Notes under the pieces: generated by a model | What the model saw: the letters and a program-made list of their open reading frames with translations, nothing else | Told to the model about the DNA's origin: nothing | Databases searched by the model: none | Origin: Aquimarina sp. BL5 | GTDB lineage: Bacteria > Bacteroidota > Bacteroidia > Flavobacteriales > Flavobacteriaceae | Length of the DNA stretch: 64,000 bases | Direction: 5' to 3' | Assembly: GCF_003443675.1 (NCBI RefSeq) | Contig: NZ_CP031963.1 | Coordinates: 4,301,501 to 4,365,500, forward strand | Program-made: the position numbers and the translations under genes | Shown: positions 1 to 7,922 of the stretch, piece after piece | Layout of the letters: each line of letters begins with the position of its first letter | Position numbering within the stretch: position 1 is the stretch's first letter

Positions 1-1706
1 CGTAAACCGGTTGATAATGATAGTTTATTCCATTGTTTTTCAATACTATAATAGGCTGCTAGTTCTAATGCTTTTTCTTTGTCTAGAACCTGATTGCCTG
101 CTGTGCTAGTAATTTTAGGAATGAATTGATATAAATTACCATAGAGACCAAATCGCATTTGGGTTGTAGGGTTTGAATAATATGTGAAATCGGGCTTAAA
201 AATCCAGTTTTCAATAGATCTTTTGACAGTCTCTTCTATATTTTCTTCGATATCTTCTTCTCTAAGATCTTCTCTCTGTCCTAATGAGAAATCATATTTG
301 CTATAGATACCTGTTATATTAGAAAATAATCTATTAGAAAAAGTATGATTCCATCGTAAGGTAGCAGTAGTATTTATCCATCCAAGATCTAAATCGCTAT
401 CAAATCCACCTTCTCCATTTTCTTCTTCTTGATTAAATTTTAAGACATCTGCAGCAAAAATACCGGACGCATAAAGCCTGTTGTTTTTATTGATGTTCCA
501 GGTTAGTTTTGTGTTTAAATCATAAAAATGAAATTTATCAACAGCTTCGTTACCTGGAAACAATGGGAAAAACACATCAAAATACGATCGTCTACCAGAA
601 GCTAAGAAGCTGATTTTATCCTTTTTAATAGGACCTTCTATTGTAAATTTAGAAAACAGTAATCCTAATCCACCTTCTCCTTTAATTCTTTTAGAATTTC
701 CATTTTTTTGTCGAATCTCTAGTACAGATGATGCCCTGCCTCCAAAACGAGCAGGTATTTCGCCTTTATATAATTTTAATATTTTAACCGCATCTGCGTT
801 AAAAATAGAAAACAATCCGAATAGATGAGAAGTGTTATACAAGGGAGCTTCATCTAGTAGAATTAAATTTTGATCTACATTTCCACCTCTTACATTAAAA
901 CCACTAGTTCCTTCGCCAATACTACTAATTCCGGGTTGGGTTAAAACTGCCCTGGTAATATCAGGTTCTCCTAGGAGAGATGGTAGTTTTTTAATTTCTG
1001 AAGTAGTTAAACTAGTAGTACCACCAAGAATTGGTTTTACCTGACTTTTATTATTTTGATTTGTCTGTATTACAACTTCTTCTAATTCACTGGAGGATGG
1101 CTGAAGCTCTATCTTTATGTTTTTGTCAGTTTCTAATTTAATATCTAAGACTTTGGTTACATAGCCCAGATACGAAATCTCCAAAATATAGTCTCCTTTG
1201 GGTAATGTTATAGAATAAAAGCCATAAGCATTCGTAAACACACCATTGTTACTGTTTTTTATGATGATACTGGCGCCCAAAAGTATTTCGCCAGTATTTG
1301 CATCTGTAACAATCCCACTTATCGTAAAATCGTGTTGAATTTTAGTTCTGGTGAGAATGATATGACTTTTTTTGATTTTATAAGAAATGGTAGAATTCTT
1401 AAAGAGTAAAGCTACTGTTTCTTCAATATCTGTTTTTATAACATTTATACTAAAATGTTGATCGACATTGATCACATCATTATTTAGGATAAAACTATAA
1501 GATGTCTGTTCTTCAATCTTATGTATAATTGATTTTAGTGAACTATTTTCTTCAGATAGGGTAACACTATTTTGGGAGAACCCATTAAAAGCCAGCAGTT
1601 GAAAACAAAAAATTAGATAAAAAAAGAAAGATAATTTCATTAAAAAAATAGTTTTTCTATACCTGCTTTTTGGCAATAGCATGCCCTGAAAAAGGTTTAT
1701 TTTCAT
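1..1706 (-). CDS. TonB-dependent outer-membrane receptor with STN signalling domain (partial, 3' end outside window)
   Basis: The minus frame is open from the window edge to a start near 1706, and about 568 residues are visible. In order I see a signal peptide, an STN (secretin/TonB short N-terminal) segment, a carboxypeptidase-like regulatory domain (TDANTGEILLGASI), a plug domain (GISSIGEGTSGFNVRGG) and the first beta-barrel strands. The STN domain is what transducing FecA-type receptors use to contact a FecR anti-sigma factor, and fecR and an ECF sigma gene lie directly upstream on the same strand, so a signal-transducing transporter is likely. In-frame ATGs exist at 1706, 1682 and 1640. 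The 1706 start gives a long basic n-region of the kind common in Bacteroidota receptors; 1640 gives a compact signal peptide. The substrate is unknown. Iron-siderophore is suggested only by the neighbouring siderophore operon. Confidence 0.88.
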   Translation of the reverse strand, partial: MKINLFQGMLLPKSRYRKTIFLMKLSFFFYLIFCFQLLAFNGFSQNSVTLSEENSSLKSIIHKIEEQTSYSFILNNDVINVDQHFSINVIKTDIEETVALLFKNSTISYKIKKSHIILTRTKIQHDFTISGIVTDANTGEILLGASIIIKNSNNGVFTNAYGFYSITLPKGDYILEISYLGYVTKVLDIKLETDKNIKIELQPSSSELEEVVIQTNQNNKSQVKPILGGTTSLTTSEIKKLPSLLGEPDITRAVLTQPGISSIGEGTSGFNVRGGNVDQNLILLDEAPLYNTSHLFGLFSIFNADAVKILKLYKGEIPARFGGRASSVLEIRQKNGNSKRIKGEGGLGLLFSKFTIEGPIKKDKISFLASGRRSYFDVFFPLFPGNEAVDKFHFYDLNTKLTWNINKNNRLYASGIFAADVLKFNQEEENGEGGFDSDLDLGWINTTATLRWNHTFSNRLFSNITGIYSKYDFSLGQREDLREEDIEENIEETVKRSIENWIFKPDFTYYSNPTTQMRFGLYGNLYQFIPKITSTAGNQVLDKEKALELAAYYSIEKQWNKLSLSTGL

Positions 1707-1791
1707 ATATTTGAGTATTGTTAATTAATACTGATTTCGCGATTAGAATTTTTTAACTTTTATAGTGGGAAAATGGCAGTTTTCCCACTTT

Positions 1792-2748
1792 TTATTCTAT
1801 TATCCACTCATTGGTTTCTGTGTTTAGTTTATAGGTAAATTCTTTAGAGATTTTGAGTATTTCAAAAATCTCATCTATAGGAGTTGTATTATCGAAAGAG
1901 CCTGTGAATTTAGTAACTGCAATGTCTTCATTTTTAAAGTGAATTTGTTTGCCAAATTGGGCTTTTAAGTCAATAGCTATTTCCCTGAAAGTTTTATTTT
2001 CGAATCGTATTTTTCCTTCTTTCCAGGCAATGCTAGATTCATTAGAATCCATCTTGGATTTCACTACTTCTTTGGTATGTTTGTAAAAGGTTACTTTTTG
2101 ATCAGGGATCAGAAGTACCTTTTCTTTAAACTGCTCATCAGAAGTAACTTCAACTTTACCAGTAAGTAATTTTGTTTCTGTAATAGGACTATCTATATAT
2201 GATTTCACATTAAAACTGGTACCTAAAGCTTTTACTGTAATATGATCTGGAGTTGTTACGGTAAACGGGTGTAACGTATCTTTTGCAACTTCAAAAAAAC
2301 CTTCTCCTTCCAGATATAAGGTTCTATGAGTTTCGACATTATAGGATAATTTACTAGAAGCATTTAACCAAACGTTGGAACCATCTGGTAATGCAATATT
2401 CTTTTGTTCACCAAAAGTTGTTTGCACAACTATTTGATTGGTATTGGAGGATACTGTATTGTAGAAATATACTCCAGAAATGAGTATAACAAATATAGCC
2501 GCATACTTCAGCAGCTCTCTCCAAACCATGGTTTTTGGTTTGACAGTAGTAAAGAATCGTTTTTTAGCCTGCTGAACAGAAGGATTTTGCGTAGCACTAT
2601 GCGAATGAATAGCAGCTATTTTATTAAATAAATCTTCGTCATAATCAGAAGAGTCTATCCACTTTTCTACTTTCTTAGTAGTTATATCATCAGCAGTCTT
2701 TGAGATATACTCCCAAAGTTCTGTTTCTGTAATTTTAAAAGTTTCCAT
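1792..2748 (-). CDS. FecR-family anti-sigma factor
   Basis: The 318-residue protein has a cytoplasmic N-terminal helical region, one membrane helix around residues 78-96 (LLKYAAIFVILISGVYFY), a central FecR beta domain (about 110-215, including LPDGSNVWLNASS and VKALGTSFNV) and a C-terminal DUF4974-like domain (about 245-316). This is the standard layout of Bacteroidota FecR regulators. They hold an ECF sigma factor at the membrane and read the state of a partner TonB receptor through the periplasmic domain. The gene sits 70 bp downstream of the sigma gene and about 85 bp upstream of the receptor gene, all on the minus strand, so the three probably form one transcription unit. The known role of the family is clear; which substrate triggers signalling is not visible. 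Confidence 0.93.
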   Translation of the reverse strand: METFKITETELWEYISKTADDITTKKVEKWIDSSDYDEDLFNKIAAIHSHSATQNPSVQQAKKRFFTTVKPKTMVWRELLKYAAIFVILISGVYFYNTVSSNTNQIVVQTTFGEQKNIALPDGSNVWLNASSKLSYNVETHRTLYLEGEGFFEVAKDTLHPFTVTTPDHITVKALGTSFNVKSYIDSPITETKLLTGKVEVTSDEQFKEKVLLIPDQKVTFYKHTKEVVKSKMDSNESSIAWKEGKIRFENKTFREIAIDLKAQFGKQIHFKNEDIAVTKFTGSFDNTTPIDEIFEILKISKEFTYKLNTETNEWIIE

Positions 2749-2818
2749 GCCAAAAGGTGTTAACTACATAAAAGACGTTTGTCAAGTAGTATCACCCTAT
2801 TTAAAAAAACTTTTTTTC

Positions 2819-3337
2819 TTAAAAATAATCTTTCAAGCCCTTCTTAAATGCTGTTAGAGCCTTTGAAATATGGAGTTCTACGGTTTTTATAGAAATGCCT
2901 TTTTTTTTGGAAATTTCTTTGTAGGTCAAACCTTTATCTCTCGATAACTTAAAAATATCTGTTGTTTTTTCCTCAAGAGAAGTATAAATATCTTCAATAC
3001 GCTGCACTAATTCCCATTGCTTATCAATCTGCGTTTCAATGCTGGTGTTAAGCGAATACAAATTAGTATGTCTTTCTCTGGTTTGTTTTTTTCTATAGGC
3101 ATCAATAATTTTATTTTTGAGTGTGGTAATTAAAAATGATTCTATAGAACGTTCGGATTCTTTGATATGATCAAAGTTTTCCCAAAGCTTAATAAATGTT
3201 TCCTGAACCAACTCTTCGGAAAGATCCGTTTCTTTTAAAACTTTAAATGCATAATTGTGTAGCCTATGATAGTGCTTATCAAACAAATTGGAGAATTTGG
3301 CTTCTTTGACGGAATAAGATGTTATTTTTTTATCCAA
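2819..3337 (-). CDS. ECF RNA polymerase sigma factor (FecI-like, sigma-70 family)
   Basis: At 172 residues this has the usual ECF sigma length. Region 2 is visible at about 15-85 (FDKHYHRLHNYAFKVL, ELVQETFIKLWEN) and region 4 at about 110-165 (GLTYKEISKKKGISIKTVELHISKAL). It would direct RNA polymerase to promoters of the linked receptor, controlled by the FecR protein encoded next to it. A TAATTTTG box on the minus strand at 3368-3361 is well placed as its -7 element and supports the ATG at 3337. It is transcribed away from the siderophore operon across an intergenic region of about 0.5 kb that contains an ACT microsatellite. Confidence 0.93.
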   Translation of the reverse strand: MDKKITSYSVKEAKFSNLFDKHYHRLHNYAFKVLKETDLSEELVQETFIKLWENFDHIKESERSIESFLITTLKNKIIDAYRKKQTRERHTNLYSLNTSIETQIDKQWELVQRIEDIYTSLEEKTTDIFKLSRDKGLTYKEISKKKGISIKTVELHISKALTAFKKGLKDYF

Positions 3338-3360
3338 ATAGTTTGAGTAAAGATAGATTG

Positions 3361-3368
3361 CAAAATTA
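3361..3368 (-). promoter_or_regulatory. Bacteroidota-type -7 box for the ECF sigma gene
   Basis: On the minus strand this reads TAATTTTG and fits the Bacteroidota consensus TAnnTTTG. It lies 24 bp upstream of the sigma-factor ATG. No clear -33 element is seen. The assignment is by motif only. Confidence 0.5.
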
Positions 3369-3778
3369 TATAAAAAACGCTCAAAATTCCTTTCCGTTAC
3401 ATTTTACTTTTCTTTCTAGCTTATTAAAATGATTTAAACTTTTTTTCAATTCGCTATAAAATGCCTTTTTTCACTCTATTTTTTCTTTTTCTTACTTCGT
3501 ACTACTACTACTACTACTACTACTACTATGAATCTCAAAGAACATTAAATCAATTCATTATGTTTATCAGAGAAATTCTGAAAATAAGATGTACAGGCCG
3601 AATGATAATTTATTTGCACATTTATTTCTTTCAAAAGATTATAAACTTTACACAAATGCGAGGCTTTTTTATTTTTGTCATTTCTTTGTTTAACTCTTAC
3701 AATAAAGGCGTTACAATCTTTAGAATATTCTTATGTTAGTGTTATTTGAAGATTAATTATTGCAATAGATACGTACAA
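3369..3778. other. Intergenic region between divergent sigma gene and siderophore operon
   Basis: This stretch of about 410 bp contains no convincing gene. A 92-codon plus-strand frame here encodes ten tyrosines in a row because it reads through a trinucleotide repeat, and it has no recognisable features. The region is very AT-rich. Its two notable elements, the ACT repeat and the promoter at its right edge, are listed separately. Confidence 0.6.
3501..3527 (+). repeat. Trinucleotide microsatellite (ACT)9
   Basis: Nine uninterrupted copies of ACT occupy 3501-3527. The repeat lies about 130 bp upstream of the sigma-gene -7 box and 300 bp upstream of the siderophore operon promoter. Perfect short tandem repeats of this length can change copy number by slippage; a regulatory effect here is conjecture. 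Confidence 0.9.
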
Positions 3779-3805
3779 CGTCTTTTTTTATCCAAAATAC
3801 GTCAT
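3779..3805 (+). promoter_or_regulatory. Candidate AraC-type operator upstream of the siderophore biosynthesis operon
   Basis: The 27-bp element consists of CGTC, seven T, ATCCA, AAAT and ACGTCAT. It matches 15001-15027 at 25 of 27 positions. The two CGTC half-sites start 21 bp apart (3779 and 3800), two helical turns, which is the direct-repeat geometry typical of AraC-family binding sites. A TAAATTTG box begins 21 bp downstream of the element. A third CGTC occurs at 3823. The binding protein is inferred to be the AraC regulator encoded at 14016-15017. Confidence 0.65.
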
Positions 3806-3826
3806 AAATATACTTTTTTTTGCGTC

Positions 3827-3834
3827 TAAATTTG
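3827..3834 (+). promoter_or_regulatory. -7 box of the siderophore biosynthesis operon
   Basis: TAAATTTG fits TAnnTTTG. Transcription would start near 3840, so the TTG at 3820 cannot be the translation start. The ATG at 3865 fits with a 5' leader of about 25 nt. No clear -33 box is seen, which agrees with activation from the adjacent operator. Confidence 0.6.
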
Positions 3835-3864
3835 CCAAGCTTATTTAGACCAAATAAAAACAAT

Positions 3865-5373
3865 ATGCTCCTCGACACACGAACCAACCTTGTTTTTGAT
3901 CAAAAAGTTGATCATTTTTTCGATACTCAATCCAAATATACTTACGAAGAATACATTCATAAAGCATTGCAATATGTAATGTCTTATTTAGATAGAGATC
4001 ATTTTTATCCTGGAGAAGTATGCGATTTTCAAGAAAAGAAAGACTTACTATCTCCTAATAAGAATGAGACCTTATCAGTGGATGAGGCTCTTAATGAAAT
4101 TAAAGAATTGTACTTGGATCATACCATTGCTTTTCATCATCCTAATTATGTGGCTCATCTTAATTGTCCAGTTTTACTTCCTGCTTTGGTAGGGGATTTA
4201 ATCGCTTCATCTGTAAATACTGCAGTAGAAACTTGGGATCAAAGTATATCTGCTACTTACATAGAACAAGAAATGATTGGATGGATTTGTGATAAAATGA
4301 ATTTACCATCCACTGCGGATGGTGTTTTTACCAGTGGTGGAACCCAGTCCAATTTTATGGCATTATTATTAGCACGAGATGATTATGCTTTTAAACATTT
4401 CGGGTTGAATCTAAAAGAGAATGGCTGGTCTGATGTAGTATCTAAGTTTCGTTTTTTCTGCTCGGATAAAGCACATTTTAGTATTAGAAAAAACGCCGCG
4501 CTTATGGGTATGGGATACAATTCTGTGATTCCAGTAGCTACAGACGAAAAGATGAAAATGAAGGTAGACGCATTAGTGCAAGCTATAGAAAAAGAAAAGC
4601 AGATAGGAAATATACCGATCGCCATTGTAGCAACTGCTGGAACTACAGATTTTGGTAGTTTTGATCCTTTAGACACCATTGCAAAAATAGCCAAGGAATA
4701 CGATATCTGGTTTCATGTAGATGGAGCATATGGAGGTAGTTATGTCCTAACAGAGACGCACCGTCATCTTTTAAGTGGAATCAAACAAGCAGATTCTGTT
4801 ACCATTGATTTTCATAAAACGATGTTTCAGCCGGTGTGCTCCAGTGCTTTTTTAGTAAGGGATACGAAGCATTTTAAATACATTTCGTATTACGCAGATT
4901 ATCTAAATCCATTAGAACATAGAGATGAAGAATGCCCTAATCTGATAGAAAAATCAATTCAAACTACTAGAAGATTTGATGCGCTTAAACTCTGGTTTAC
5001 CCTAAAGATGACCGGAGAAAAAAATATAGGGGCATTTTTAGAAAAAGTGCATTATCTAGCGTTAGATCTTTATCATAGTATTAAAGATGATATTTATTTC
5101 GAAATGGCTCATAAGCCAGAGCTAAGCACATTAGTTTTTAGATGTAAAGATCCAGATATAGAATCAGAAGTATTTCAGGATACAATGAATCTTCATATTA
5201 AAAATACCTTATTTAAATCCGGTCAAGCTTCGATTGCTAGTACAAAATTTAATGGAAAAACCTATTTAAAATTTACATTACTAAATCCTAAAAGTACCAT
5301 TGATGATCTCTTAAATATCATCCAGATGATCAAGGATACAGGAAAATCTTATAACAATAAAAATCATAATTAA
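3865..5373 (+). CDS. PLP-dependent group II decarboxylase, probable lysine decarboxylase of siderophore synthesis (DesA/BibA-like)
   Basis: This 502-residue enzyme belongs to the glutamate/aromatic amino-acid decarboxylase family. The PLP lysine is in DFHKTMFQP (Lys318 counted from the chosen ATG), the HVDGAYGG segment precedes it, and the TSGGTQSNFMALL substrate/cofactor loop is clear. In hydroxamate siderophore operons this family decarboxylates lysine to cadaverine; diaminobutyrate or ornithine is a less likely substrate. A longer frame opens at a TTG (3820), but that codon is upstream of the predicted transcription start, so I use the ATG at 3865. It is the first gene of the operon; the hydroxylase gene follows after 11 bp. 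Confidence 0.9.
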   Translation: MLLDTRTNLVFDQKVDHFFDTQSKYTYEEYIHKALQYVMSYLDRDHFYPGEVCDFQEKKDLLSPNKNETLSVDEALNEIKELYLDHTIAFHHPNYVAHLNCPVLLPALVGDLIASSVNTAVETWDQSISATYIEQEMIGWICDKMNLPSTADGVFTSGGTQSNFMALLLARDDYAFKHFGLNLKENGWSDVVSKFRFFCSDKAHFSIRKNAALMGMGYNSVIPVATDEKMKMKVDALVQAIEKEKQIGNIPIAIVATAGTTDFGSFDPLDTIAKIAKEYDIWFHVDGAYGGSYVLTETHRHLLSGIKQADSVTIDFHKTMFQPVCSSAFLVRDTKHFKYISYYADYLNPLEHRDEECPNLIEKSIQTTRRFDALKLWFTLKMTGEKNIGAFLEKVHYLALDLYHSIKDDIYFEMAHKPELSTLVFRCKDPDIESEVFQDTMNLHIKNTLFKSGQASIASTKFNGKTYLKFTLLNPKSTIDDLLNIIQMIKDTGKSYNNKNHN

Positions 5374-5384
5374 AACAAGAAAGC

Positions 5385-6719
5385 ATGATGCAGAAAGAAG
5401 AAAAAATATACGATTTTATTGGGATTGGAGTGGGCCCAATGAACTTAGGATTGGCTTGTTTATCAGACCCAATTGCAGAGTTAGAAGGACTATTTTTAGA
5501 TAAGAAAGAAAAATTTGATTGGCATCCGGGAATGATGCTTCAGGATACTACACTGCAGATACCTTTTATGGCAGATTTAGTAACCTTAGCTGATCCTACT
5601 AATCCATTTAGTTTTCTAAATTATATCAAAGAGCAAGGAAGAATCTATTCCTTTTACATTAGAGAGAACTTTCTTTTGCTAAGAAATGAATACAATCAGT
5701 ATTGTCGGTGGGCGATAGACAAATTAACGAACGTCCATTTTGAAACAGAAGTAGTAGAGATTGCATATGACGAAAAAGGAAAGTATTATACCGTTTTTTC
5801 GAAGTGTGTAAAAACGAATAAACGAAACATTTATAAAGCTAGAAGGCTTGTTTTAGGAACCGGAACAAGTCCTTATATACCGAGTTGTTGTAATTCTTTG
5901 AAAAAAGAAGCTGTACATTCTAGCTCTTATTTGCCAAGCAAGAAGAAACTACAAGCCAAAAAATCAATAACAGTTTTGGGTAGTGGACAAAGTGCTGCAG
6001 AGATTTTCTACGATCTTTTACAGGAAATAGATGATAAAGGATATGAATTAAATTGGATCACTAGGTCACCAAGGTTTTTTCCGCTAGAATATGCTAAGCT
6101 TACACTAGAGATGACTTCTCCAGAGTATGTAGATTATTTTTATAATCTACCAAAGCATAAGCGTAATCATTTGATTAATAGTCAAAAACACCTGTATAAA
6201 GGGATCAATCAGAATTTAATTGCTGATATATTTGATTTGATATATACAAAACGACTACTAGCGGATGTCAAAATTAATTTAAGAACAAATTCAGAGTTAC
6301 AGAACGTTACGTATGATGATACTTTGGAGAAATTCTATCTAGAAATCCATCAACACGAGCAAGATAAATACTATCGTCATAGAACAGAAGGATTGGTTTT
6401 GGCCACAGGATATCAATATCAAAAACCGAAATTTATTGATAGTATTAGTGATCGAATTCAGTGGGACGAAAAAGGCAGATATGATGTACATCGTAATTAT
6501 GCGATTGATCATTCCGAAAATGAAATCTTTGTACAAAATGCAGAACTACATACGCACGGATTTGTAACTCCTGACTTAGGAATGGCTGCTTATCGCAATT
6601 CGTATATCATCAAAGAATTTATGGGTACTGATTATTACGCTATAGAAAAGAAAGTTGCGTTTCAGCAGTTTGATGTGCTAGAAGAAGAGGAAATTATGAT
6701 GGAAGCATCGATGAAGTAA
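5385..6719 (+). CDS. FAD/NADPH-dependent N-hydroxylase (SidA/IucD/PvdA family), probable cadaverine N-monooxygenase
   Basis: The 444-residue enzyme has an N-terminal FAD-binding site (FIGIGVGPMNLG, residues 11-22), an NADPH-binding motif (VLGSGQSAAE, 197-206) and the late ATGY motif (LVLATGYQY), the three signatures of microbial N-hydroxylating monooxygenases. In DesB/BibB-type pathways the enzyme hydroxylates the terminal amine of cadaverine and so creates the future hydroxamate nitrogen. Its position 11 bp after the decarboxylase gene and 11 bp before the exporter gene indicates co-transcription. Lysine as direct substrate (IucD-like) cannot be excluded, but the decarboxylase in the same operon favours cadaverine. 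Confidence 0.92.
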   Translation: MMQKEEKIYDFIGIGVGPMNLGLACLSDPIAELEGLFLDKKEKFDWHPGMMLQDTTLQIPFMADLVTLADPTNPFSFLNYIKEQGRIYSFYIRENFLLLRNEYNQYCRWAIDKLTNVHFETEVVEIAYDEKGKYYTVFSKCVKTNKRNIYKARRLVLGTGTSPYIPSCCNSLKKEAVHSSSYLPSKKKLQAKKSITVLGSGQSAAEIFYDLLQEIDDKGYELNWITRSPRFFPLEYAKLTLEMTSPEYVDYFYNLPKHKRNHLINSQKHLYKGINQNLIADIFDLIYTKRLLADVKINLRTNSELQNVTYDDTLEKFYLEIHQHEQDKYYRHRTEGLVLATGYQYQKPKFIDSISDRIQWDEKGRYDVHRNYAIDHSENEIFVQNAELHTHGFVTPDLGMAAYRNSYIIKEFMGTDYYAIEKKVAFQQFDVLEEEEIMMEASMK

Positions 6720-6730
6720 CTAAAATTCCA

Positions 6731-7912
6731 ATGAAGAATTTTCTGATCCTAATGACCTTGGTGGCTGTAGTAAGTGATTATTTGCTGCATCCATTTTATC
6801 CTCAATTTTTTGAAGCTCGATTTGGAGTAAATGATCCAGAGTTGGTGGGTTATTATTTTGCTGCCATTTGCTTTATGGTTATGATTTCATTTCCTTTTTG
6901 GGCATATGTTTCTAAAAAAATAGCAGAGCTAAATATCCTTATATATACACAGTTCGTAGCAGGAATATTAGCTTTATGTTGTTATGCAACTACATCGTAT
7001 ATAAACTTTTGGATCATTTCTTTAGTAATGATCTTATTTAAAGGAAGCTATTTATTAGTGTATCCATATATTCTAAAAATCATTACAAAACAAGAGCATC
7101 CCAAAACCATAGGTTTGTTGTCTGTAGTCGTGCATCTTGGCGGAATATTAGGCGCAGTAATAGGAGGTGCCACAGTAGATTTAATTGATGCTAGTTATAT
7201 TTTTCTGATTATGGCATTAGGAGATTTTATACAGATGGGTATGAGCGCGTATTTATTAAGAAGCAAAAAATATAAGATAACTAAAACTTCAGAACCCGAA
7301 GAGTTCATAAAGGAAAAAACAAAAATGATTCCTAAAGGTTTTATCCTCAAAATAGGATTGATCACTATGATTTTATATTTCAGTGATTTTTTAATAAGAC
7401 CATTTTTTGCAACCTATTGGGAAAGTATTTCGGGGTACGAGTCTAAATTAATTTCAGGAGCAATATATGCGATACCTGGTTTTGTAGCGCTGATTGCTTT
7501 ATGGATAAATACCAAAATAAAAGAAACAAATAACGGGTTTCTACAAATAGTTTCGATACTTTTTATAGGTATCGTTGGATTATTCCTGCAAGGGATTCAT
7601 ATGGAAATAATGGTCATCATAGGAAGAATCATTTATGGTTGGGCAATTTTTCAGGGAGTGGTCAAATTTGATGTGCTACTCTTCGAATTCAGCACACCTG
7701 ATTCTTATGCTATGGATTATAGTAAAGTGCACTTTTTTCAAAATCTAGGAGTGTTATTGTCTTCTTTTTCTGTGGGTTTACTGGTAGATAATTATGGATT
7801 GAGAATTCCATTTTTAGTTGCTTTAGGCGGTTTTAGTATCACTTTATTACTGTATTATTTAATTTTTAAAGTTGCTCCAAAACTCACTTCTAAACAATTA
7901 GCTAAGTCATAA
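6731..7912 (+). CDS. MFS transporter, probable siderophore exporter
   Basis: This 393-residue integral membrane protein has about 12 hydrophobic helices in two halves separated by a charged loop (around residues 180-200, EPEEFIKEKTK), as in major facilitator transporters. It lies inside the siderophore operon, between the hydroxylase and the NIS synthetases, with 10-11 bp gaps on both sides. MFS proteins in such positions usually export the finished siderophore. Import of the ferric complex is possible but less likely, because a dedicated TonB receptor set is encoded downstream. Confidence 0.85.
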   Translation: MKNFLILMTLVAVVSDYLLHPFYPQFFEARFGVNDPELVGYYFAAICFMVMISFPFWAYVSKKIAELNILIYTQFVAGILALCCYATTSYINFWIISLVMILFKGSYLLVYPYILKIITKQEHPKTIGLLSVVVHLGGILGAVIGGATVDLIDASYIFLIMALGDFIQMGMSAYLLRSKKYKITKTSEPEEFIKEKTKMIPKGFILKIGLITMILYFSDFLIRPFFATYWESISGYESKLISGAIYAIPGFVALIALWINTKIKETNNGFLQIVSILFIGIVGLFLQGIHMEIMVIIGRIIYGWAIFQGVVKFDVLLFEFSTPDSYAMDYSKVHFFQNLGVLLSSFSVGLLVDNYGLRIPFLVALGGFSITLLLYYLIFKVAPKLTSKQLAKS

Positions 7913-7922
7913 GAAATTCTGA

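Noticed and set aside
3461..3739. 92-codon plus-strand frame with ten consecutive tyrosines
   Set aside because: The tyrosine run only reflects translation of the ACT microsatellite. No signal, domain or promoter supports the frame.
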